NCBI RefSeq assembly: GCF_001315105.1
Contig: NZ_BAZR01000006.1
Location: 183,760 to 247,759, forward strand
DNA length: 64,000 nt
Direction: 5' to 3'
DNA from: Paenibacillus sp. JCM 10914
GTDB lineage: Bacteria > Bacillota > Bacilli > Paenibacillales > Paenibacillaceae
Below are positions 27,360-36,016 of the stretch, piece after piece. Position 1 is the first letter of the stretch. Each line of letters starts with the position of its first letter. A program made the translations under genes and the position numbers. The notes beneath the pieces are model-generated. The model searched no databases. It was not told the DNA's origin and worked only from the letters and a program-made list of their open reading frames with translations.

Positions 27360-28610
27360 ATGGAAACAAAGACAGATCGTAAAGAGCAAATCATTGTACA
27401 GCCTAAAGAGACATCACTCTGGCGAAATCGAAATTTCCTCCTGCTGTGGACAGGTACCATGCTGTCCAATTTCGGTTATCAGATCTATCTGATTGCCTTG
27501 CCGTTACTCATATACGATATGACGCAATCGGCGCTGGCGATGAGCATGATGAGGGCGATTGATTTTTTTCCAAACATTTTTATAGGCATGTTGGCGGGGG
27601 TCATTGTGGATCGATATCACCGAAAAAAAGTCATGTTGGTGACCGTGCTCCTGCGCTTGATTACGCTAGCCGCCATCGTATATCTCCTATTTGTGGATGG
27701 AATCGCGTTATGGCATTTGTATGCGCTTGGCTTCGTATTGTCGGCGGCTGGCTATACGTTCGGTAATTCACATCACTCGGTCGTTCCGCAACTGGTGAGC
27801 AAGCAGCAACTGACGGCGGCCAATGCTCAGTTAACCTTTGTGGATACGCTGATCATGATGATTGGGCCGGGGGTAGCAGGCATTATGATTGCTGCCTTCT
27901 CGTATAAGATAAGTTTCAGCGTGTTTCTGGTCAGTGTGCTGATGCTGTATATTTGCGTTCATCTGACCCATATTCCACAGACGATAAGGAAGGAGACAAC
28001 GGTGGGTAAGGGCGCGCTCTGGAAGGAAATGAAGGAGGGGATCGACGCTCTGTTTGCGAATAAAATCCTGCTCACCCCAACCATTGCCGTGCTGTTCAAT
28101 AACTTTGCGGCAAGTTTGACATCAGGGGTGCTGATCTTCTTTGCGGCCGACATGCTTCATGCAACGAAGGAAGAGATCGGATGGATGTTCGGAATGGGAG
28201 CAGCAGGCGGATTGCTCGGTTCGGTTTGCATTCCAAGGTTGCGCCGCAAATATGGTAGGGGACGAATCTATATCGGGTGCGTGCTGACGGAAGTATTCAG
28301 CTTCGTCCTGCTCGTATTCGCGAATTCCTGGTGGCTCATCGGCGTCTCGCTGTTCATCCGAGTCTTTGCCATTACGATGTCTAACGTCGTCTATTTCACG
28401 ATCCGTCAGGAATTCACGCCGAATCATTTGCTTGGCCGTGTTGCAGGTACCTCGTCCATGCTGATGAAGCTGGCGCTGCCGCTCGGGTTGTTTGTATCTG
28501 GCTTGTGGGCGGAATATTGGCCCGTGCCGATCCTGTTCATGCTGTCGGCGATGCTGAGTTTCATCATGTTCCTGATTCTTAGAAAGCACTCGTTCGCCCA
28601 GGTTCAATAA
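27360..28610 (+). CDS. MFS transporter (MFS_3/EntS-like exporter)
   Basis: 416 residues with 12 predicted helices. The loop 2-3 motif reads GVIVDRYHRKKVM, a form of the MFS motif A (GxxxDRxxRR). The N-terminal RNRNFLLLWTGTMLSNFG is typical of MFS_3 exporters. GGAAGGGGAG precedes the ATG. The divergent SgrR-like gene is its likely regulator. The cargo is unknown; sugar or drug efflux is plausible by analogy with SgrR/SetA-type pairs. Confidence 0.88.
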   Translation: METKTDRKEQIIVQPKETSLWRNRNFLLLWTGTMLSNFGYQIYLIALPLLIYDMTQSALAMSMMRAIDFFPNIFIGMLAGVIVDRYHRKKVMLVTVLLRLITLAAIVYLLFVDGIALWHLYALGFVLSAAGYTFGNSHHSVVPQLVSKQQLTAANAQLTFVDTLIMMIGPGVAGIMIAAFSYKISFSVFLVSVLMLYICVHLTHIPQTIRKETTVGKGALWKEMKEGIDALFANKILLTPTIAVLFNNFAASLTSGVLIFFAADMLHATKEEIGWMFGMGAAGGLLGSVCIPRLRRKYGRGRIYIGCVLTEVFSFVLLVFANSWWLIGVSLFIRVFAITMSNVVYFTIRQEFTPNHLLGRVAGTSSMLMKLALPLGLFVSGLWAEYWPVPILFMLSAMLSFIMFLILRKHSFAQVQ

Positions 28611-28709
28611 TGGTAATCATTGGTGGTACGGGTTGTGAACCCTTGCCCAGGCCCATGCATAAGATGTAGTCACAATCACCAACTGCCTTGGAAAGGGCGT
28701 GACTTCAAT

Positions 28710-30127
28710 ATGGGCATTCAACTAACCGCATTGCACTGGGTTTACCTGGCGTTCATTGTGCTGATTATGGGACTGCTGATCCGCCGGCGCGATACGACGC
28801 TGATCTGCGTTACCGGTATATTCGCACTGGGCCTGTTGGCTACGGAGACGTTAAGCGGTTCGGTTTCCGGTGTGTTCAATTCATTCATCTATGCAACGAA
28901 GGAACTCATGGGCACGATTATGATCATCTCGATCATCGTAGCAATGAGCCGCGTGCTGATCAAGACGGGCATTAATGAGACGATGGTGGCGCCGCTCACC
29001 CGCTTTTTGCGAACGCCGGCCATGGCGTATTGGGGGATCGGCCTCATCATGATGGTGACCTCCTTCTTCTTCTGGCCGTCCCCGGCCGTCGCGCTGATCG
29101 GTGCAGTGCTGCTGCCGGTCGCGATTCGGGTGGGATTGCCTGCGCTCGGAGCGGCGGTGGCGATGAACCTGTTCGGGCACGGAATTGCCTTATCGGGAGA
29201 TTATATTATTCAGGGTGCGCCGAAGCTGACGGCGGACGCGGCGGGCCTCCCGGTATCGAGCGTGATGGCTGCGAGCGTACCGCTCGTCATCGTCATGGGT
29301 CTGGTGACAACGGTAACGGCTTTCTGGATGATGAGAAGGGACCAGCAGAACGGCAATTGGCGCGACGGACTGGTGACAATCAAGAGCACCGGCGATTCCT
29401 TGTCCAGCCGGTCGGAGGATGATGATGAGCAGACGTCGTTCATCTCTTCCGCGACGAAAAAATGGCTAGCCGTCGCCATTTTGCTGCTCTTTGCAGCCGA
29501 TGTTGCGGCGATGTTCATTCTAAAGCTGCAGGGCGGGGACGCCACGGCGCTTGTGGAGGAACGGCGGTTCTCATTCTCGCCGCCATCACTTTGGTAGCCC
29601 ATCGCAATCGCGGCCTGGAGAAGGTTACCTCATATCTCATTGAAGGTTTTGTGTTCGGCTTTAAAGTGTTTGGACCCGTCATTCCGATTGCTGCATTCTT
29701 CTATCTTGGGGATGCGGCGTTTACGGAATTGTTCGGAAAAGTGCTGCCGGAGACATCCCATGGCATCGTGAACGATATCGGGGTTGCCTTGGCTAACGTG
29801 GTGCCCCTGAACGGAGCGGTGGGCGCCGTGACCTTGACGATTACCGGTGCGATCACGGGCCTCGACGGTTCCGGCTTCTCCGGCATCTCGCTGGCCGGTT
29901 CCATTGCTCAATTATTCGCTACAGCCATTGGCTCAGGTGCTGCAACGTTGACCGCGCTCGGGCAAGTGGCTGCGATCTGGGTCGGAGGGGGAACGCTCAT
30001 TCCATGGGCTCTCATCCCTGCGGCTGCCATTTGCGGGGTCAGCCCGTTCGAGCTGGCGAGAAGGAACCTGAAGCCGGTGTTGATCGGACTCACGGTGACA
30101 ACGGTCGTAGCAATGTTCTTGGTGTAG
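28710..30127 (+). pseudogene. YhfA-like multi-pass permease, frameshifted
   Basis: ATG at 28710 after AAAGGG starts MGIQLTALHWVYLAFIVL. The first frame covers about 275 residues with many helices and FFFWPSPAVALIGAVLLPVA. It loses frame near 29555-29565. The second frame resumes as GGTAVLILAAITLVAHRNRG and runs to 30127. The total of 1418 bases is one short of a multiple of three. Adding one G in the GTGGAGG stretch restores a protein of about 472 residues. It resembles, from memory, the uncharacterised B. subtilis membrane protein YhfA of the ion transporter superfamily. The substrate is unknown. Confidence 0.75.
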
Positions 30128-30155
30128 TCTGTAGTCGCACACCTCGCTCGAGAAC

Positions 30156-30200
30156 GCAGCGTATATCCAACCGTTCCGCCAACGGTTGAATATACGCTGC
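30156..30200 (+). terminator. Large hairpin after the YhfA-like gene
   Basis: GCAGCGTATAT and ATATACGCTGC flank an inner CAACCGTT/AACGGTTG stem with loop CCGCC. There is no strong T tract. Confidence 0.55.
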
Positions 30201-30306
30201 CCCTCTTGGGACAGCCTTAATTGAGCCGGCGATGATCTTTCTCGAAGCGACTGCCTTGGTTCTACCCCCTTGCAATAGAAAAAGAACCCTCGGTAGAGAG
30301 TCCTTA

Positions 30307-30315
30307 TGGTATAAT
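30307..30315 (+). promoter_or_regulatory. Extended -10 promoter of the small toxin gene
   Basis: TGGTATAAT is a perfect -10 (30310-30315) with the TGn extension; the -35 is poor. The RNA would start near 30322. Confidence 0.65.
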
Positions 30316-30370
30316 ATGGGTTGTACATACACACCTTGAGTGGGCGCACCCTCCGAAAGGAGGTGATGCG

Positions 30371-30451
30371 ATGAACATTTCGTTTGGTGAAGTGCTTACC
30401 TTCGGGTTATTCCTGTTGGCATTGCTGACTTACATCGATAAACGAAAGTAA
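30371..30451 (+). CDS. Holin-like small membrane toxin (type I toxin-antitoxin candidate)
   Basis: 26 residues: MNISFGEVLTFGLFLL, then ALLTYIDKRK. A single hydrophobic helix (about 8-21) ends in a TYIDKRK tail. This is the pattern of the putative holin-like toxins (Hol_Tox family, TxpA/BsrG-like) of Bacillus relatives, which usually end in ALLTYI(D/E)K. AAAGGAGGTGATGCG is a very strong ribosome site. An extended -10 promoter lies upstream. A hairpin follows the stop, and a minus-strand promoter at 30579-30607 would make an antisense RNA over the 3' end. The product should insert in the membrane and be toxic when not silenced. Confidence 0.75.
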   Translation: MNISFGEVLTFGLFLLALLTYIDKRK

Positions 30452-30487
30452 CCCACTCTTAAGGTTGGAGCCTAAAGTGGGTTACTT
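30448..30487. terminator. Hairpin directly after the toxin stop codon
   Basis: GTAACCCACT pairs with AGTGGGTTAC over ten bases. It includes the TAA stop and lies in the segment shared by toxin mRNA and proposed antisense RNA. It may be an RNA-RNA contact stem or an antisense terminator. Confidence 0.55.
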
Positions 30488-30572
30488 CTCTGATCTCTCA
30501 ATGATCCTGGAGGGTAAATCCCACTCAAGATGTTTGTACTAGGGAGTAGCCTGGCCCGGCTACTCCTTATTT
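30452..30572 (-). ncRNA. Proposed antisense RNA antitoxin
   Basis: A minus-strand transcript starting near 30572 would run toward and across the 3' part of the toxin gene, pairing with its mRNA as RatA and SR4 do in B. subtilis. The left end is not known. The evidence is the promoter geometry and the hairpins only. Confidence 0.45.
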
Positions 30573-30576
30573 ATTG
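30543..30576 (+). terminator. Terminator of the toxin mRNA
   Basis: GGAGTAGCC and GGCTACTCC form a 9-base stem with loop TGGCCC, followed by TTATTTATT. Confidence 0.75.
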
Positions 30577-30578
30577 TT

Positions 30579-30607
30579 ATCTTAGCATATGGAGAAATAT
30601 ACCTCAA
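30579..30607 (-). promoter_or_regulatory. Minus-strand promoter facing the toxin gene
   Basis: On the minus strand, TTGAGG (30607-30602), 17 bases, TAAGAT (30584-30579). It is placed to produce an RNA antisense to the toxin mRNA 3' region. Confidence 0.45.
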
Positions 30608-30648
30608 GCTACTTGTGCAGTAGACAGATTCGCTAGCGGTTATGGCCG

Positions 30649-32841
30649 TTACTTCTTCGAGATTGAGAACGGCAACTCTTCGTTGCGGTAAGAACGGAAG
30701 CTTGGAGCAAGTCCGAGACGGAAATCGAGGGACTTGCCTGCCATAATATCCTGATGCGTAATGTATAGCTTGGTGTGATCCTGTCCATCCAATTGAACGT
30801 TCGCGACGAAATTGGATTGCGGATTGTTGTTGTCGGTATGAATCTGCATCGCTTTGCCGTTCGGCAGCTCAATGCTCACGCTATCGAACAGCGGGATGCC
30901 CAGCACATATTCACCGCTGCCTGGGGTAACCGGGTAGAAGCCCATGGAGCTGAACACATACCATCCGGACATGCTGCCATTATCCTCGTCACCCGGGAAG
31001 CCGTCAAAGCCGCTGTTGAACAGGTTCGTCATCAACTGCTTAAGGACAACCTGGGACGATGCAGGCTGACCTACATACTGGAATAGATACGGAATATGGA
31101 AGCTCGGTTGATTGGAAAGCGCCAGCTGACCGTAGTCAATTGCCGCCATCTCGCTCATTTCATGAATTTCAAAACCGTAGCCCAGCACATCGAAGTCAGG
31201 AGCCTTGTTGCATAATTCGGTTATTTTGTCGAAAAACCGTTCTTTGGAACCGTACGCCTCAATCAATCCCTGGAAATCCTGGAATACCGCGAAGCTGTTC
31301 TGCCAAGCACTGCCCTCCGCATAATCCAGCCCCCAGCTTGTATCGTTAAAATTCGGACGGAACTGCCCCTCCTTGTCCTTGGCCCTCATAAATCCAGTCT
31401 CAGAATCAAAGATATTCCTGTAGTTCAGGGCACTCTGCCGGTACGCATCCTTGACGTCTTGCTGCCCCAGCACTTCAGCTACACGGCTTATGCAATAATC
31501 GCTGTAGGCGTAATCCAGCGTGTGATTGACGCTTTCGTGATAGCTGCTGGGTACGTAGCCGTGCTTGAGATAATCCAGCGTACCCTGGCGACCGTAGCAG
31601 TCTTGACCGCTTTGCGTCGTGGCTGCGGTCAGCATCGCCTCAAGCAGTTCCGGCATCAAGTCCTGAGCAATGCCCTTGGTGGCGGCATCAGCAATCACAG
31701 CGTCAATGAGCGTACCCGGCATCATTCCCCGTTCGTCCGGTGACAGCCATTTCGGCAGGAAACCGGTCTCGCGGTATGAATTCAAATACCCCTCCAGCAT
31801 TTCTGCATATTCCCTCGGAGCAATGATGGAATAGAGCGGGTATACGGTTTTGTAGGTATCCCAGAATCCATTGTTGGTGTACAGGACACCTTTCTTGACG
31901 GTTTTTGCCGTGGTGTCGTAATGAACGGGTTCCAAGTCGGTGTCAAGCTCATAGAATTTCTGCGGGAACAGGAACATCCGGTATAAGCAAGTATAGAACG
32001 TCCTTATGTATTCCTCGTTTGAATGAGTGACCCGGATTTTGTTCAGGTAATGATTCCACGCTTGCGCAGCCAATTCTTTCTGCTCGTCCAGGGTTGTATC
32101 CAGTTCGCGTGCAAGATTGAGCTCCGCTTGCTCCAGGCTGATAAACGAGGTAGCCAACTTAACATCCAGCGTGTCCCTCTCACAGTCTTTGAACCGAATG
32201 ACGACATGCTGGTCCACGTTGGCAAAAGCAAGCTCGCGGAAGAATTGGCCTTCAGCGTCGTAGTAACCAGTCGTTGTGAGATCAATGTCTTTGCTGAAAC
32301 TCATGGCAATGTACATCCGGAAACCGTCATCGTGACAGCCCGAGAAGTTGCTGACATAGCCGGTGATTCTGCGTTGGGCTGCATCAAGTCTGAACTCGCT
32401 TTTGTCCTTCGCGTTAAGCACGAAGCCGGCCTGCTGTCCTGAATTGTATTTGATGCGCATCGCCGCACCGTAGCAGCTGGGAACCAGCTCGGTAGTGATG
32501 TTATAGCGCTGCTGCTTCACTTTGAGATAATGAGGCTTGAATGTTGCCTCTTCCGGCCGGTAGGAACTTTGGCAGGAGAAGACGGAACCTCTGATTTTGT
32601 TGTCCGCGATCGGGGTCATGAGGAAGTGGGTGAAATCTCCCATCCATGGACTCGGCTGGTGCGTCAGGCGAATGCCTTGAAAGACGCGGTCATTGGGGTT
32701 GAAGAACCAGCTTCCTTCATTTTTGGTCTGAACGACATAATGGTTCATGCCGAAGGGCACGCCCGTGTAGGGGAGCGTATTTCCGTTCGAATAGGCGTGC
32801 TGGTTGTTGGAGCCTTGTCTTGTATCGATATAGTTCAGCAT
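30649..32841 (-). CDS. GH92 family alpha-mannosidase
   Basis: 730 residues from ATG with AAAGGAG upstream. The N-terminal beta-sandwich begins NYIDTRQGSNNQHAYSNGNT, and the (alpha/alpha)6 domain carries the GH92 hallmark EDNGSMSGWYVFSSMG near residue 640. GH92 enzymes are calcium-dependent exo-alpha-mannosidases, mostly acting on alpha-1,2 linkages of mannan or N-glycans. No signal peptide is seen, so the enzyme is probably cytoplasmic and acts on imported oligosaccharides. A GntR/LacI regulator lies upstream on the same strand and an ABC sugar importer diverges from it, which supports a mannoside-use locus. Confidence 0.92.
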   Translation of the reverse strand: MLNYIDTRQGSNNQHAYSNGNTLPYTGVPFGMNHYVVQTKNEGSWFFNPNDRVFQGIRLTHQPSPWMGDFTHFLMTPIADNKIRGSVFSCQSSYRPEEATFKPHYLKVKQQRYNITTELVPSCYGAAMRIKYNSGQQAGFVLNAKDKSEFRLDAAQRRITGYVSNFSGCHDDGFRMYIAMSFSKDIDLTTTGYYDAEGQFFRELAFANVDQHVVIRFKDCERDTLDVKLATSFISLEQAELNLARELDTTLDEQKELAAQAWNHYLNKIRVTHSNEEYIRTFYTCLYRMFLFPQKFYELDTDLEPVHYDTTAKTVKKGVLYTNNGFWDTYKTVYPLYSIIAPREYAEMLEGYLNSYRETGFLPKWLSPDERGMMPGTLIDAVIADAATKGIAQDLMPELLEAMLTAATTQSGQDCYGRQGTLDYLKHGYVPSSYHESVNHTLDYAYSDYCISRVAEVLGQQDVKDAYRQSALNYRNIFDSETGFMRAKDKEGQFRPNFNDTSWGLDYAEGSAWQNSFAVFQDFQGLIEAYGSKERFFDKITELCNKAPDFDVLGYGFEIHEMSEMAAIDYGQLALSNQPSFHIPYLFQYVGQPASSQVVLKQLMTNLFNSGFDGFPGDEDNGSMSGWYVFSSMGFYPVTPGSGEYVLGIPLFDSVSIELPNGKAMQIHTDNNNPQSNFVANVQLDGQDHTKLYITHQDIMAGKSLDFRLGLAPSFRSYRNEELPFSISKK

Positions 32842-32876
32842 GTGTAAGTCTCCTTTGGTTTTTAAAAATAGGCGCG

Positions 32877-33971
32877 CTATAACTTCTTCACGGTCTGGCG
32901 TTCAATGAGTCGAACGGGAACCACGACATTCTCATGAGGATGATCTTTGGGATTCTCGATCAGGGAGATGAGGCTCTGTGCGGCCTGGTATCCCATCTGT
33001 CCAAAATCCTGCGAGATCGTAGTCAGCTTGGGTTCGACGAAGCTCGCAAGATGAATGTTGTCAAAACCCACCACGGAGAAATCGTCCGGAACGGACAGAC
33101 CCAGTTCCTTGGCGATCTGAATGATCTCGATCGCACTCAGGTCATTCTCGGCCACAATCCCCGTAATCCCCTGGTCCACGACGGATTGAATAAACTGAAT
33201 ATAATATTCTCTGCCGTTATCGTTCTCATGTTTTAAGAAACGGTCGGTCAAGTCGCTGACGCTGTAGTCGATTAGGTTGTAATCATACAGAGCCTTCAAA
33301 TAACCAAAATACCGCTCCCGGATCGAAGAGGAATTCTCTACCCTCAAGGAGGAGATAAAGGCGATTTTCTTATGATTATTCTCGATCAGGTGTTTAGAGG
33401 CTTGGTATCCACCATCAAAGTTATCGGAGACGACCGATAGGAAGGGAATGCCTTCAATGCACTTGTCCATCGTCACAAGGGGGTACTTTGCCAGATAATA
33501 CTGATACAGAATGCCTAGATCCGAGATGCTACTTACAGGGTAGAGAATCAATCCGGAATTGGCACTTTGAAGCGCGGATTCCATCAGTTTGCGCTGATTG
33601 ACGATCGTGTTGGACTGAATCTTCAAGGTATAGTCGGTCGTTGCGAGATATTCGTTAATGCCTTTCTCATAATCCCCGAGTCCGGGATTATGGGTGAAAG
33701 GAAGAATCAGCAGAATCTCTTTACTGGTCTTGCTAAAGGGACGATGAGGAGTCGTGGTCTCGCTCACGAAGCTTCCCTTGCCTTGGATTCGGTAAATCAG
33801 GTTGGCATTCTCCAGCTCAGTCAGGGCCCTTTTTGATGTAATGCGGCTGACGTTATATTCCTTCGAAATCTCGGCTTCGGTCGGAAGCTGGTCCCCGGAT
33901 TGGAGCTCCCCGGATTCAATCTTTGCGGTTAGAGCGTTTACGATATGTTGATATAATGGAATTTGTTCCAT
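32877..33971 (-). CDS. GntR-LacI hybrid transcriptional regulator
   Basis: 364 residues from the ATG at 33971 (GGAGATCC upstream); the open frame extends a further 17 codons with no support. Residues 1-70 form a GntR winged helix (PLYQHIVNALTAKIESGEL, LPTEAEISKEYNVSRITSKRAL). Residues 85-364 form a LacI-type sugar-binding domain (SGLILYPVSS, FSVVGFDNIHLASF, LTTISQDF). This is the AraR architecture. Two copies of ATTTGATATATCATTT in opposite orientation, one at its own start and one at the ABC operon start, mark its likely operators. The inducer is probably an imported mannoside or its product. Confidence 0.92.
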   Translation of the reverse strand: MEQIPLYQHIVNALTAKIESGELQSGDQLPTEAEISKEYNVSRITSKRALTELENANLIYRIQGKGSFVSETTTPHRPFSKTSKEILLILPFTHNPGLGDYEKGINEYLATTDYTLKIQSNTIVNQRKLMESALQSANSGLILYPVSSISDLGILYQYYLAKYPLVTMDKCIEGIPFLSVVSDNFDGGYQASKHLIENNHKKIAFISSLRVENSSSIRERYFGYLKALYDYNLIDYSVSDLTDRFLKHENDNGREYYIQFIQSVVDQGITGIVAENDLSAIEIIQIAKELGLSVPDDFSVVGFDNIHLASFVEPKLTTISQDFGQMGYQAAQSLISLIENPKDHPHENVVVPVRLIERQTVKKL

Positions 33972-33989
33972 GGTGGATCTCCTCACTAA

Positions 33990-34005
33990 ATTTGATATAT
34001 CATTT
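33990..34005 (-). promoter_or_regulatory. Operator copy 1 of the GntR-LacI regulator
   Basis: ATTTGATATATCATTT, centred on the TGATATATCA palindrome, 18 bases upstream of the regulator start codon. The identical 16-mer recurs inverted at 34326. Confidence 0.75.
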
Positions 34006-34241
34006 TGTGGCATGTATGTCAAAGTCTAATGATATTTTTGATAAAAAGTCACAGTTGTTATGTTTGAATATACGAAAAAATGCTGAAAATGAATCTTCGT
34101 TATGTATCAAGGATGTTCTCATGTTTTTGTTTCGGACAGGAAAGGAATAAGCCTGCAACATAGTTTCTTCATGCGTCTTTCGTTTGATTTCATATTTAAA
34201 CCTTCTATTTTCATAGTATAGTTCCCCCGGCTATATTTCAA

Positions 34242-34295
34242 GATTAAACGCTTCCAACTCCAATAAATAGAAATGTAAGCGCTAGACAAATAAAT
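34242..34295 (+). promoter_or_regulatory. Two cre-like sequences (CcpA) upstream of the ABC operon
   Basis: The complement of 34242-34255 reads TGGAAGCGTTTAAT. TGTAAGCGCTAGAC lies at about 34274-34287 and overlaps the -35. Both share the AAGCG core of cre sites but deviate at the 3' end. This fits, but does not prove, glucose repression. Confidence 0.35.
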
Positions 34296-34311
34296 TGGTA
34301 TATCTTATAAT
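34283..34311 (+). promoter_or_regulatory. Sigma-A promoter of the mannoside ABC operon
   Basis: TAGACA (34283-34288), 17 bases, TATAAT (34306-34311). An operator copy lies just downstream of the expected start. Confidence 0.7.
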
Positions 34312-34325
34312 CAGATTCAAGAAAT

Positions 34326-34341
34326 AAATGATATATCAAAT
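34326..34341 (+). promoter_or_regulatory. Operator copy 2 of the GntR-LacI regulator
   Basis: AAATGATATATCAAAT, the exact reverse complement of the site at 33990, directly after the promoter at 34283-34311. It would block early transcription of the ABC operon. Confidence 0.75.
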
Positions 34342-34357
34342 ATTGGGGGTTGATGGA

Positions 34358-35946
34358 GTGTTTCGCGCAAAAAAAGGGAAAGTTGTCATGTCGTTGTTGC
34401 TGGCATCTGCACTGCTTGTTACGGCTTGCGGAGGGAAGTCTGGAGAAGCACAGGATCCGAAGGGGAATGAATCTGCCGATACGAATGAAATTTCACTCTT
34501 ACGGCCAAGCTGGAATAATTTAAGACCTGCGTCCAGTGAGCTGTGGATGTGGCAAGAATATGAGAAGAAGTCCGGAATCAAGGTGAACTGGGAAGAACTC
34601 ACCGATATCGGAGAGAAGAAGAACATCATCTTGACGAGAGGCGATCTGCCGGATGCGTTCTATCAAGTCGATTGGAGCAATGGCGAGCTGCTCAAGTATG
34701 GTCAACAGGGATTGTTCTTGCCGCTGGAAGATCTGATTAAAGAGCATGCGCCGAATCTGCAAAAATATCTCGAAGAGAACGAAGATGTAAGAAAAGGAGT
34801 GACCAGTGCAGACGGTCACATTTATGCAACCCCTTACATCGATCCATATCCGGAGGGTAACCGGACGATCCGTTTGTGGATCAACAAGAAATGGTTGGAC
34901 AATCTCGGTATGGAGGTTCCCCGAACAACAGCCGAGCTGGAGGAAGCCTTGATGGCGTTTGTAACCAAGGACCCGAACGGCAATGGCGTTAACGATGAGC
35001 AGGCTGGTATATGCCAAGTGGTTCAATTGGCTGGACCTTCGAGCAGATGATGATGGGTTCCTTCGGTATCGGCAATGGCGGTCGCAAAGCGCTCGGGAAC
35101 TTTATCTATGTGGACGATAATGATGAGATCCAACTGACGATTACAGCTGATGGGTACAAAGAGCTCTTGAAATACCAGAACCGGTTGTACAAGAATGGCG
35201 CTATCAACAAGCAGGCCTTTAGCGGCGTGGATTACGATAAATGGACGGCTGACGCAGCGAAAGACACCGTCGGTGCCTGGAACTGGGCCGCCAACGATTA
35301 CATTGGCGAGAGCGTGAAGGATGATTTTGTTGCCATTAACGTGCTTGAAGGGCCTAACGGCGATACTGCCTCATTAACCGATTCCCAAGTTGCGGGGGCG
35401 TCCAGTCTGGTCGTTACGAAGGATGCGAAGGACCCGGGTGCGATTCTGAAGTGGGTGGACTACTTCTACAGCGAGGAAGGCAGCGTGTTCGGTTATCTGG
35501 GTGAAGAAGGCGTTACCTACAATGTGGAAGACGGCAACAAAGTCTACATCGATGAAATCCTGAACTATAAAGACGGCATCGGACTTGGCGCGTTCCAGTA
35601 TGTCGATAACGTATATGGCGGGTACTTCCCATATATCGAGCTCTCCCCTGAGGTTAGGGCTGCTGCCGGCCGCAAAGAGGCACCGGTATACACGGACCTG
35701 ACCGAAGAAACCTTGCCAAGCGTCATGCTGCCGGATCTGCCGGCAACGATCCAGGAAGCCAATGAATCTTCATCCATTATTGCAGACGTCGGCAACTATG
35801 TCGGACAGATGCGCGTGGAGTTTGTAACGGGTACCAAGGATATCGATGCAGAGTGGGATAACTACATTGCCCAGTTGAAGAAGATGGGCTCGGACAAATA
35901 TCTGGAAATCAAGCAAGCGCAATACAAACGTTATAAAGAGAGCTAA
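34358..35946 (+). pseudogene. Sugar ABC transporter substrate-binding lipoprotein, frameshifted
   Basis: I prefer the GTG at 34358 (MFRAKKGKVV) because GGGGG lies nine bases upstream; an ATG at 34328 lies inside the operator. The signal peptide ends in lipobox VTAC. The first frame runs through KDPNGNGVNDEQ to about 35000. The second frame resumes at MPSGSIGWTFEQMMMGS and ends at 35946. The total is one base short of a multiple of three; one base appears lost between about 34996 and 35016. Repaired, it is a normal solute-binding protein of about 530 residues of the LipO/YtcQ type. It would feed two permeases downstream. Confidence 0.85.
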
Positions 35947-35958
35947 AAGAACCGTTTG

Positions 35959-35992
35959 GTGGGGAGATTCTTCGCGAATCTCCCCCCATTTT
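35959..35992 (+). terminator. Intercistronic hairpin between binding-protein and permease genes
   Basis: GGGGAGATTC and GAATCTCCCC form a perfect 10-base stem with loop TTCGC, followed by CCATTTTA. It probably reduces readthrough or protects the upstream mRNA, giving more binding protein than permease. Confidence 0.65.
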
Positions 35993-36016
35993 AAATTTTA
36001 AGGAGAGGGGAAAACC

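Noticed and set aside
35011..35100. Programmed frameshift as the explanation of the split binding-protein gene
   Set aside because: No slippery heptamer, internal ribosome site or downstream structure is visible, and four other genes show the same kind of break.
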